A DNA stretch of 10,379 nt from Akkermansiaceae bacterium (lineage in GTDB: Bacteria > Verrucomicrobiota > Verrucomicrobiia > Verrucomicrobiales > Akkermansiaceae): assembly GCA_014379305.1 (NCBI GenBank), contig JACMMB010000282.1, positions 1-10,379 of the forward strand, in the 5' to 3' direction. The first letter of the stretch is position 1; every line of letters starts with the position of its first letter. A model generated the notes under the pieces. It searched no databases, was not told the DNA's origin, and saw only the letters and a program-made list of their open reading frames with translations. Of this stretch, positions 1 to 5,587 are shown piece by piece. A program made the translations under genes and the position numbers.

Positions 1-161
1 CGATCCTCCGCGGTTGGATGTATTTTTATCAGTATTCATTCTTTTGGGGGCCGGGCGGTGACTGCCCGGCGGTTTCATCATTGGCTTGACGAACTGCCCC
101 TCGAATGGCATCCAACTGCTTCCACACTGCGGGATGTTTCTTTCGAGAAGTGGATCGCTAG

Positions 162-195
162 CAAAGGTCCTGGTCACCCCAGGGCCTTTGTTTTT
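162..195 (+). terminator. Rho-independent terminator
   Basis: The arm CAAAGGTCCTGG (162-173) pairs with CCAGGGCCTTTG (179-190) in a 12-bp stem with one G-T wobble and a 5-nt loop, followed directly by TTTTT (191-195). This is a textbook plus-strand intrinsic terminator. It probably ends a transcript entering from left of the window, since no convincing gene lies between base 1 and the hairpin. Confidence 0.75.
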
Positions 196-360
196 GGACG
201 AGATCGTCCGAAAACAGGGTCAGCATCCAAGAGTGGGTCGCCAAGTCAAGATGGTTTTTTGGTGTAGGTAGTTCTACTGCAAATTTTCCAAGCGGAAGGC
301 AGAGCTAAGTTGCGACTGCGGGGCACCCACCGCTTCGCCTCCGTTCCGGAGATTTTGGGA

Positions 361-380
361 GTTCGCGCGTTTGCGCGAAC
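361..380. repeat. Perfect 8-bp hairpin downstream of the 429-1514 gene
   Basis: GTTCGCGC (361-368) and GCGCGAAC (373-380) form a perfect inverted repeat around the tetraloop GTTT. It lies about 50 nt beyond the stop codon of the minus-strand repeat-protein gene, so it could stabilise or end that transcript. No T tract follows on either strand, so it is not a standard intrinsic terminator. Confidence 0.5.
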
Positions 381-428
381 ATCACCCATCGAAAACGCCG
401 ATTTCACCGGAGGATGCGCCATAGAAGA

Positions 429-1514
429 TCAAATCTCATGGGCTAGGTATCGGACGAGCGGCTGGCGTAGTGTCTCGGGCAGTTCGAGGAGCATTTGCAA
501 CAGTCGGGCCGGTGGTACCGTTAGCGCCAGATGAAGCCGTAAGGCTAGAATAAGGGTGCCCCACTCGTTTCCATGCTGGTAGAGCCAGAGTTCCGGAAAA
601 CGAGTGATGGAAAGAATGATTTCCTCTTCCAACTGTGGCTTTGGGGTAGCGTGATTGAGAAGGGGAGCGAAGCGATAAGAAACCGAAAGCACTAGCGCGC
701 GTCTGGCAGGCGACATTGCCGCACGGCAGCAGAAAGCCGTCCAAGGCGCTTCCTCGGTGACGCGACGGAGCTGTGCATCTGTCAGCCGGTCGCCCGCGAA
801 CTGGATCATCTCGGCAGGATGTCGGGCTTCGGCTTTTTTAATTTGAGCCGGGGTAAGCTCATCGAATGCATGGATCACGCCTCCCACCAGGCTTCGGCGG
901 ATACATGACCGGAGTTGTACTCGTGTTAGCCGGGCTTTGAAATTGGCCAGCGTTAACAGCGGATAGTTCAGAAAACACGCGACGAACTCCCTGTCGGTCA
1001 TACACGATGGTGCGAGGCGAAAAAACTGCTCAGGTTTGAATTGCCGCCAATGCTCCAACTGCCGCATTAGAATCGACTTGAGCCACGTGGGATGGGATTC
1101 GGCCAGGAAATCTCGAAGCGTCTCCGAGCAAGAATCGAGCTGACGGTCGGGGAGGGGATCGGTCACTTCGATCAAAGGCTCGAAACCTTTGCTTTTGAGA
1201 AGGGGGACCTCAGGTTCCAGAGGCTGGAGGGTCCAATCGTCGGTGACGCGATAATAGCTGTAAGTGCAGTCTTGGCAGCCTTTGCGGACCCTGGAATAGA
1301 CGATTACAAGGTCTCGCTGACGGACATCGAGAATCATCGCTGAGGTTTGGCCCGGATCACGACCGAGAACCGTCCCGATTCCTGGAACCGCAGTCCCCGA
1401 GGCGCTGAAATAAAGCCTGATGATTGTTAACTGCTTCCATGCCATGTAAGGCTCTGCCGATTCCATGACGAGGCGCGCCGAGGTGGGAGTGAGGGGGGTG
1501 ATGTGGTGGTTCAT
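429..1514 (-). CDS. Tandem 24-residue helical repeat protein, function unknown
   Basis: I do not recognise a named family. From the ATG at 1514 the protein has 361 residues. Residues 1-125 are non-repetitive, with a beta-like stretch and a C-x2-C pair (about residues 80-83). From about residue 129 there are at least seven degenerate units, mostly 24 residues long, starting near 129, 148, 172, 196, 220, 244 and 294. The pattern is LTxxQL, a Cys or Ala near position 9, Pro at position 14, then a hydrophobic stretch and a short D-E/R turn; one unit begins LTPAQIKKAEARHP. The layout suggests stacked two-helix repeats forming a protein-binding scaffold. The gene at 2282 carries the same repeat. 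The frame stays open to an ATG at 1751, but that extra 79-residue stretch looks non-coding. Neither start, nor those at 1466 and 1445, has a clear Shine-Dalgarno, so the 5' end is uncertain. Confidence 0.75.
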   Translation of the reverse strand: MNHHITPLTPTSARLVMESAEPYMAWKQLTIIRLYFSASGTAVPGIGTVLGRDPGQTSAMILDVRQRDLVIVYSRVRKGCQDCTYSYYRVTDDWTLQPLEPEVPLLKSKGFEPLIEVTDPLPDRQLDSCSETLRDFLAESHPTWLKSILMRQLEHWRQFKPEQFFRLAPSCMTDREFVACFLNYPLLTLANFKARLTRVQLRSCIRRSLVGGVIHAFDELTPAQIKKAEARHPAEMIQFAGDRLTDAQLRRVTEEAPWTAFCCRAAMSPARRALVLSVSYRFAPLLNHATPKPQLEEEIILSITRFPELWLYQHGNEWGTLILALRLHLALTVPPARLLQMLLELPETLRQPLVRYLAHEI

Positions 1515-1799
1515 ATTGGTGTGTGGGGCTGATGTTGGGGTGTGGTTCCGAAGTTCTTTCATCGGGTGATCCAGTCCAAATCCAAGCGGGTGGTGCGCAA
1601 GAGCCGCCAAGCAGATTTTACCTCTCCACCCAGCCGCCCGGTTCTGCCCGCCCCTCTCCCCTTCTAGCAGGAGGCTTGTGCCCACATGACGTGGCCGGTG
1701 TGCCCTTTCGCATCTTCCACTCTTCGTCGTTTCAGGGTCATGCCAAAGCATGAAACCTTGCCCAAAGCGGCGAGCGTCACGGGGTGAGACTTGTCAGGG

Positions 1800-1845
1800 A
1801 AAAAAATCGCCTGGTCGCAGCGCAGCGAGACCCGGTGATTTTTTT
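1800..1845. terminator. Bidirectional terminator-like hairpin flanked by A7 and T7
   Basis: AAAAAAATCGCCTGGTC (1800-1816) pairs with GACCCGGTGATTTTTTT (1829-1845). The 17-bp stem has one G-T wobble and one T-C mismatch around a 12-nt loop. The A tract on one side and the T tract on the other would let it act as an intrinsic terminator on either strand. It sits between divergent genes, where a terminator is unexpected, so it may close a small unannotated transcript or insulate the two genes. Confidence 0.6.
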
Positions 1846-2113
1846 ATTGATAAGGCGAGGGGCCGCCCCTCCACAAACCGGTTCGTCCAGACCAGTTAGT
1901 CAGGGAGCAATCCACCGCTCTGGAACCGACGTATCCGAGGACGCGCAGCGCCGCAGGATTGGTCGGTAACGGAGCGCACGAATTCTTGGGAGGTCTTGAG
2001 GCAGTTCATGATCGGCGGATCCCGAGGCACGAGGGAAATCGCGGATCCTGATCTGCCGGGCGCGGAGCGAGAGGTTTGGAGACATCTCCTAGTGAAGAAG
2101 CTCGCAGCCGCGG

Positions 2114-2142
2114 ATGACAGGTATCCGTAAAATTAGGATAAA
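2114..2142 (+). promoter_or_regulatory. Candidate sigma70-type promoter for the 2282 gene
   Basis: ATGACA (2114-2119, five of six matches to the -35 consensus) is followed after 17 nt by GATAAA (2137-2142, four of six matches to the -10 consensus). The -10 lies in an AT-rich block where AAATTAG recurs exactly 10 bp apart (2130 and 2140). Use of this promoter would give a leader of roughly 130 nt before the ATG at 2282. The prediction rests on motif match alone. Confidence 0.35.
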
Positions 2143-2281
2143 TTAGTATTAAATCGTTGGAAATCCGGGACGCCTTGATAGACTGTTCCTGTTTGAGGGG
2201 AGCCTGCGAACCAAGGGCCCCATCGGTGCCCGGAAAACGACACTCCGATGACGCGGTCCGAAACCCGCACGAGCCAAGCTG

Positions 2282-2902
2282 ATGGACCCCGATGACCTAC
2301 GGAACCTCGTCGAGGTAACCCCGAGCCACGCTCTTGTATTTCACACCGAACAACTCACTGCGGCGCAATTCGATTACTGTATCCGTAAAGAACCCCAGGC
2401 TGCTTTAATGTTTGACGGCCCCAGCGAGAGTTTGTCGGTCTCGCAGTTCGAGTTTTGCGGCCGCTTATACCCGAATTTCGCACTTTCGCACTCCAATCGC
2501 CTAAGCCCGGAGCTCCTTGATTTCTGCTGCGAGAGAGAACCGAGTATGGTGCTGAGGAAATTCGGTGCGGAGACTCCCGGCTTGGCACTGACGAAAACTC
2601 AGCTGGCTATCTGCGCTAGGGCGGCACCGCTTGCCGCCCTGGAATTTGCGGGAGACGAGTTGGATGAAACCCTGTTCAATGAATGCGCCGATGCCGAGCC
2701 GTGGGGAGCCGTCACATGGTGTGCTGATCGGCTGACCGCCGATGAATTGGTGCGCCATACAAAAGGCCGCGACGCGGAATTGAACGAGCTGCTGGCTTAC
2801 CCATCGGCGCGTCCGTTGATATTCAAGCTCATGCCACTCTTCGGCCGTCTGGACCCAGCCGTGGAGAAGGTCGTCGCCCACGCCATCGCAGCGGGGATGT
2901 GA
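2282..2902 (+). CDS. Tandem 24-residue helical repeat protein, function unknown
   Basis: The 206-aa protein consists almost entirely of degenerate repeats of about 24 residues, with unit starts near residues 1, 25, 51, 74, 103, 127 and 151. Position 1 is Leu (Met in the first unit), position 9 is often Cys, position 14 is Pro in the first six units, and AL-x-F-x-G-D/E commonly follows. An example is LTKTQLAICARAAP. The last unit and C-terminus diverge. It has no signal peptide, membrane segment or catalytic motif, so a soluble helical-solenoid scaffold is the likeliest reading. The repeat matches that of the divergent gene at 429-1514, and the two are probably paralogues. The pattern of L, hydrophobic, A-L, F-A loosely resembles DUF4116-type repeats, but I cannot assign it. 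The ATG is the first start after an in-frame stop at 2249-2251; GAG at 2271-2273 is at best a weak Shine-Dalgarno. Confidence 0.75.
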   Translation: MDPDDLRNLVEVTPSHALVFHTEQLTAAQFDYCIRKEPQAALMFDGPSESLSVSQFEFCGRLYPNFALSHSNRLSPELLDFCCEREPSMVLRKFGAETPGLALTKTQLAICARAAPLAALEFAGDELDETLFNECADAEPWGAVTWCADRLTADELVRHTKGRDAELNELLAYPSARPLIFKLMPLFGRLDPAVEKVVAHAIAAGM

Positions 2903-3034
2903 GTAGGATACCTTTTGATTCCGGGGGGCGGCTTTGATACCTTGCCTCGAATAGGATCAGGACTGTCGGCTCGCTATATTCCGATGAGAGGCTTTCGATG
3001 AAAACTTCAAGCCACTCAAAGGCACCGAAATCGA

Positions 3035-3331
3035 TCAACAGTCTTCGCCTTCAATGAACGCCACGGTGACGGAGCGATCGGCCTCGGTGAAGATGCTCAC
3101 TACCATTCGTTCACCGCTTTCGGTGAAGGCCGAAAAGTGGGAAAGAAGCGCGTCGCCGTGAATCAGGGCGGCGTTGTTGGCGGCGACATCGTCCGGGCAG
3201 ATTTCCTCGCCCCAGTCGCCGGATAGATGGCGGCAAATGAGAGGGATGATTGGAATTCGCAGGGCGGTGATGCGGTCGGAGACGAGTAATCGGCCACCGG
3301 GGAAACGGGGAGCGATAAGAAAATAGGACAT
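3035..3331 (-). CDS. Small SGDWGE-motif protein typical of plasmids and mobile elements
   Basis: The 98-aa protein carries the hallmarks of a short conserved family. RHLSGDWGE (residues 34-42) is followed by spaced Asp and Asn residues (47, 48, 52, 53), a Gly-x2-LLS segment near 59-64, and TEADRS (82-87) just before a C-terminal strand. From memory, members of about 90-110 aa with R-H-x-S-G-D-W-G and I-T-E-A-D-R-S are widespread on plasmids and integrative elements. They are called hypothetical, and sometimes mislabelled as restriction-modification subunits. The function is unknown. The neighbouring genes on both sides are transcribed on the plus strand, so it is probably monocistronic. Upstream of the ATG at 3331 there is no clear Shine-Dalgarno. 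Family membership is well supported; any role is not. Confidence 0.8.
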   Translation of the reverse strand: MSYFLIAPRFPGGRLLVSDRITALRIPIIPLICRHLSGDWGEEICPDDVAANNAALIHGDALLSHFSAFTESGERMVVSIFTEADRSVTVAFIEGEDC

Positions 3332-3688
3332 TTGGATGGGTGCGGTTGGACAAGCCCTGAGGTTGTTTCCCTGGACCTCTCATCCCTCCACCCGTGTGAG
3401 GCGACCACCGAAAGGTGGCGACTGCCCCGGGATTGTATTTTTCCGATGATGGGAATCTACAAGACTGAACGCTCCGTCCGGTGGTTCTTATCGCAAACGG
3501 TCGGGTTTATCTGATAGGGCGCGGCCGACGACTCGCGCGAAATCTAGCAGAGCGTGGTTCCATCCCTCTGGCATTATCAGCTCCGAGTTAGGCTGGCCTT
3601 ATCACGCTACAGGGGAATGCCTCGGTTGACCGCGGGGTATTGGTGGATTTGTTCTCGTCAAAAAGACTCTTTTCGTAAGACTTGAGCG
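3332..3688. other. Divergent intergenic region upstream of the four-gene operon
   Basis: These 357 bp separate the divergent SGDWGE gene and the ATPase operon and must hold both promoters. The only open frame of note (3332-3514, plus) has no coding character. A compact hairpin with a GAAA tetraloop lies at 3402-3420. TTGACC at 3626-3631 is a fair -35 element about 60 nt before the operon's ATG, but no convincing -10 follows, so I do not call a promoter. Confidence 0.45.
3402..3420. repeat. Hairpin with GAAA (GNRA) tetraloop
   Basis: CCACC (3405-3409) and GGTGG (3414-3418) enclose the loop GAAA, and two more outer pairs (3402-3403 with 3419-3420) close it around one bulged A. GNRA loops are typical of structured RNA rather than operators. 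It lies in the leader region of the divergent plus-strand operon, so it could be part of a regulatory 5' UTR or a small RNA. No T tract follows closely. Confidence 0.4.
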
Positions 3689-4561
3689 ATGGGTGAAGAC
3701 TCCGCCTTGTTACTCGATTCCAAGAATGCGGAAGCATGTCGCCGGTCGGTGGAATTATCCGGCACTGCGGGTGTGGAAGGTTTTTTACCGAGATTTGGGC
3801 GGATGACTCTGGCAGGAATGGTAGAGTATTTCCTGGTAAGTGCCCGTCATCCCAAAGCCGGTCAACTGAGGACCGAGATTCGGAGGCGGGCGGATCCACC
3901 ATGGATTGCGATGTTGAAGGCGTGGTCGGGTGAGGGAGAGGAAGGCCAACCGTTCGAGTCTCCCGAGTTTGAGTTCAAAAAGATCCGACCGCAAAACTGG
4001 GCAGGAGATGATCCAGGGTGGCATTTGTATGAACGACGATTTCTTGGCCGGCTGAGAGAGGCCGGCTTCGATTCGAATTTTGCGAACGGGGTGTTGCAGG
4101 CATTTGCAGAAATGGCTGAAAATGTCGTTCAGCACAGTGCATTTGATGGAAGTGGAAGCGAGGGGCTGGCGGGCTATCATGTGGGGCCGCGGCGGTTCGC
4201 CTTTTCCATTTGCGATCTGGGGTGTGGATTCCTCCGAAGCCTTCACGAAGATAGTCGTTGGGCCGGGTTGTCGTCGGAGCGGGACGCGATTCTTGCGGTG
4301 GTCCACAAGGCCGCCAGCAGACGGGCCGGACAGGGGGAAGGGGAGGGCTTCAAACAACTTTGGAAAGCATTCGCCGATCATGGTGCGATCGTTCGTCTGA
4401 GAAGCGGGGACACCCTGGCGGCCATCCGTCTGGTGGACGGCAGGAGGGTTGCTGAAGTTTCGTCGATGCCTCGGATCGACGGAGCCCACCTGAATGTCTG
4501 CTGCACCCTCGGAAAAAAATCGTCGGAGAAAGATTTGGAATTCTCTTTACTCAATCACTGA
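3689..4561 (+). CDS. GHKL/HATPase_c-fold ATP-binding protein
   Basis: The C-terminal half of this 290-aa protein has the Bergerat-fold (histidine-kinase-like ATPase) signature. The N box is AEMAENVVQHSA (140-151, with E141 and N145), the G1 box DLGCGF is at 176-181, and a glycine-rich lid GQGEGEGF (214-221) stands where the G2 box belongs; a final strand lies at 265-275. The first 110 residues are not recognised. There is no dimerisation/phosphoacceptor helix, receiver or membrane segment, so it is not a classical sensor kinase and looks more like anti-sigma or MORC/MutL-type switch ATPases. It is the first gene of a tightly overlapping operon. The next gene encodes a STAS-like protein, a pairing that recalls the SpoIIAB/SpoIIAA logic of kinase and STAS partner. 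The ATG has only a weak, close GAG upstream. The fold is well supported; the substrate is unknown. Confidence 0.85.
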   Translation: MGEDSALLLDSKNAEACRRSVELSGTAGVEGFLPRFGRMTLAGMVEYFLVSARHPKAGQLRTEIRRRADPPWIAMLKAWSGEGEEGQPFESPEFEFKKIRPQNWAGDDPGWHLYERRFLGRLREAGFDSNFANGVLQAFAEMAENVVQHSAFDGSGSEGLAGYHVGPRRFAFSICDLGCGFLRSLHEDSRWAGLSSERDAILAVVHKAASRRAGQGEGEGFKQLWKAFADHGAIVRLRSGDTLAAIRLVDGRRVAEVSSMPRIDGAHLNVCCTLGKKSSEKDLEFSLLNH

Positions 4562-5204
4562 AGTGAGTGAACTTGTGGCCGTGAAGTTTGAGACACTGAC
4601 CATCCGGCCCTCGCGAGCACATCTTTTCGGTGCGACAGCGGCGCAGTCCGACCTCGAAGCGCTGGTCGGGATGATTCAAAATCAGGAGAATCGCGATATC
4701 CTTGTTTGTTTCGATTTCAGCGAAGCCGAGTCGATTTCAGGAAGCTACATCCGTGCGACGCTGGGTTGGTGCCTTCTTTGTGGCAGGATGTTTGCTGAAG
4801 GTGGCAAACGGGTGGACTTCGGTGATCCCTGGAGTATTCGGCCACTCCCGATCTACGCGGTGGTGACCGGAGGATCCAAGGAGGTTCTTTTTGATATTCA
4901 CGATTTTCTGCAACATCGGGAAATATGCAGTTTGTTGATCGATGCCAGCGTTTCACCTCCCTTTGAAAATGGGGAGATCCTGGGCAAGCTCGACCTGTTC
5001 CTAGTCGATACCCTGAAGAGAGTTGCTTCACTGGGATCCGTGAGTGCGCAGGACCTCAAAGAGCGCTCAACCGAAGTAATCACCGTCGGGGGATGGAGCA
5101 ACCGATTGACCGCGCTGCTGTCCCATCGGCTGGTTTCCAGGAAACGGGACGGCAAATCATGGAAGTATTCAGCGATTGGAAAGGAATTTAGAATATGGGC
5201 TTAG
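4494..5204 (+). CDS. STAS-like (DUF4325-type) protein with C-terminal winged helix
   Basis: The N-terminal part of this 236-aa protein resembles the STAS-like DUF4325 family. A beta strand ending CFDFSEAESISGSYIR (72-87) precedes a helix rich in small residues, matching the D-F-s-x-v/a-x-x-I-S-x-S-y pattern next to which STAS phospho-acceptor serines lie. A second strand-helix unit runs to about 148. Residues 165-232 look like a winged helix-turn-helix: helices at about 168-180, 184-190 and 200-213, then a basic wing SRKRDGKSWKYS (215-226). It probably binds DNA and receives a signal from the ATPase encoded just upstream. The ATG at 4494 has GGAG 9 nt upstream and overlaps the ATPase gene by 68 nt. 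GTG codons at 4563, 4575 or 4581 would give a shorter form starting near the first strand. The domain assignments come from motif reading and are moderately secure. Confidence 0.75.
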   Translation: MSAAPSEKNRRRKIWNSLYSITEVSELVAVKFETLTIRPSRAHLFGATAAQSDLEALVGMIQNQENRDILVCFDFSEAESISGSYIRATLGWCLLCGRMFAEGGKRVDFGDPWSIRPLPIYAVVTGGSKEVLFDIHDFLQHREICSLLIDASVSPPFENGEILGKLDLFLVDTLKRVASLGSVSAQDLKERSTEVITVGGWSNRLTALLSHRLVSRKRDGKSWKYSAIGKEFRIWA

Positions 5205-5587
5205 AATTCATCAGAAAGGTCACCGCCAACTACGTTCAGAAGAGGGATTCAAGCCGTGCGCTGACGGACCTCAATTCCCTGTGGGAGCGTAATAATCCTG
5301 ATCGGGTCGTTGAATTGTTCTGCGGCCAACTCCACGACCCGTCAACCGGTCTCGAACCCGGTTACCGGCTGCTATTGAAATTCGATTCCGAGGTAGATGC
5401 CGCGATTTTGCAGAATGGCAGGGAGATCGGTAAACTCGATCCCACTGAGGCAAAGGAGATCTCCAGAAGAATGAAGGAAAGCGGCAGGACCTCGGGGATG
5501 CTCGATGTGCTCATTCATGAAGCGCAGGACTTTTCCGGGAATTTCAAAATCAAAGCGGCCGAACCCGGAGAAATACACGAACCATGA
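5195..5587 (+). CDS. Hypothetical protein in the ATPase/STAS operon
   Basis: I do not recognise this 130-aa protein. It is soluble and charged, with no signal peptide, membrane segment or cysteine cluster. Residues 1-40 look helical. The middle (about 58-95) reads as strand-strand-helix: GYRLLLKFDSEVD, then a short VDAAILQNGREIGKL segment, then an amphipathic helix EAKEISRRMKES. That order vaguely recalls small beta-rich domains such as HIRAN, where a strand ending in iG-x-L precedes a helix, but the match is too weak to name. Its start overlaps the upstream gene by 10 nt and its stop overlaps the next by 4 nt, so translational coupling and a joint role are likely. AAGGA lies about 10 nt before the ATG. 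Position in the operon is the main support that it is real. Confidence 0.7.
   Translation: MGLEFIRKVTANYVQKRDSSRALTDLNSLWERNNPDRVVELFCGQLHDPSTGLEPGYRLLLKFDSEVDAAILQNGREIGKLDPTEAKEISRRMKESGRTSGMLDVLIHEAQDFSGNFKIKAAEPGEIHEP

Larger units (their letters stand above)
1..428. other. Region without a convincing gene; hairpins and a terminator
   Basis: No reading frame here looks like a real complete gene. On the plus strand all three frames are open at base 1. One stops at 59-61 after a hydrophobic stretch, one at 87-89, and one runs to 267 straight through a clear terminator hairpin. The C-terminal tail of a gene lying left of the window could therefore end at 61 or 89, but the frame cannot be chosen from so little sequence. 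Structure is richer than coding signal: a perfect 7-bp hairpin at 50-70, an intrinsic terminator at 162-195, a 6-bp palindrome at 197-210 and a perfect 8-bp hairpin at 361-380. Confidence 0.5.
1515..2281. other. Long divergent intergenic region
   Basis: About 770 bp separate the divergent starts of the two 24-residue-repeat genes. Short open frames exist on both strands, but their Arg, Pro and Ser-rich translations look like non-coding shadows. Supported contents are the hairpin at 1800-1845 and an AT-rich block with a candidate promoter at 2114-2142. Two GGATCC-containing segments lie near 2018 and 2042 without a clear role. The rest (about 1850-2110) shows nothing I can name; it could hold a decayed gene or a small RNA. 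Confidence 0.5.

Noticed and set aside
58..267. GTG-started plus-strand frame of 69 codons
   Set aside because: It begins inside a hairpin and runs through a strong intrinsic terminator, with no motif or ribosome-binding site.
1515..1751. N-terminal extension of the 429-1514 gene to the ATG at 1751
   Set aside because: The added 79 residues are rich in Arg, Gly and His without pattern and resemble translated non-coding DNA; kept only as an alternative.
1900..2085. Minus-strand 61-codon frame rich in Arg, Ser and Pro
   Set aside because: Composition is typical of a shadow or intergenic sequence; no domain, start signal or partner.
2829..3038. TTG-started minus-strand frame just after the SGDWGE gene, overlapping its stop
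   Set aside because: The first 45 residues look mildly protein-like and the overlap is suggestive, but the rest is antisense to the 2282 gene and no family fits.
3332..3514. Plus-strand 60-codon frame in the divergent gap
   Set aside because: It contains the GNRA hairpin, has no Shine-Dalgarno and no recognisable domain.
3785..4489. Long minus-strand frame antisense to the GHKL ATPase gene
   Set aside because: The sense frame has clear N, G1 and G2 motifs; the antisense translation has none.
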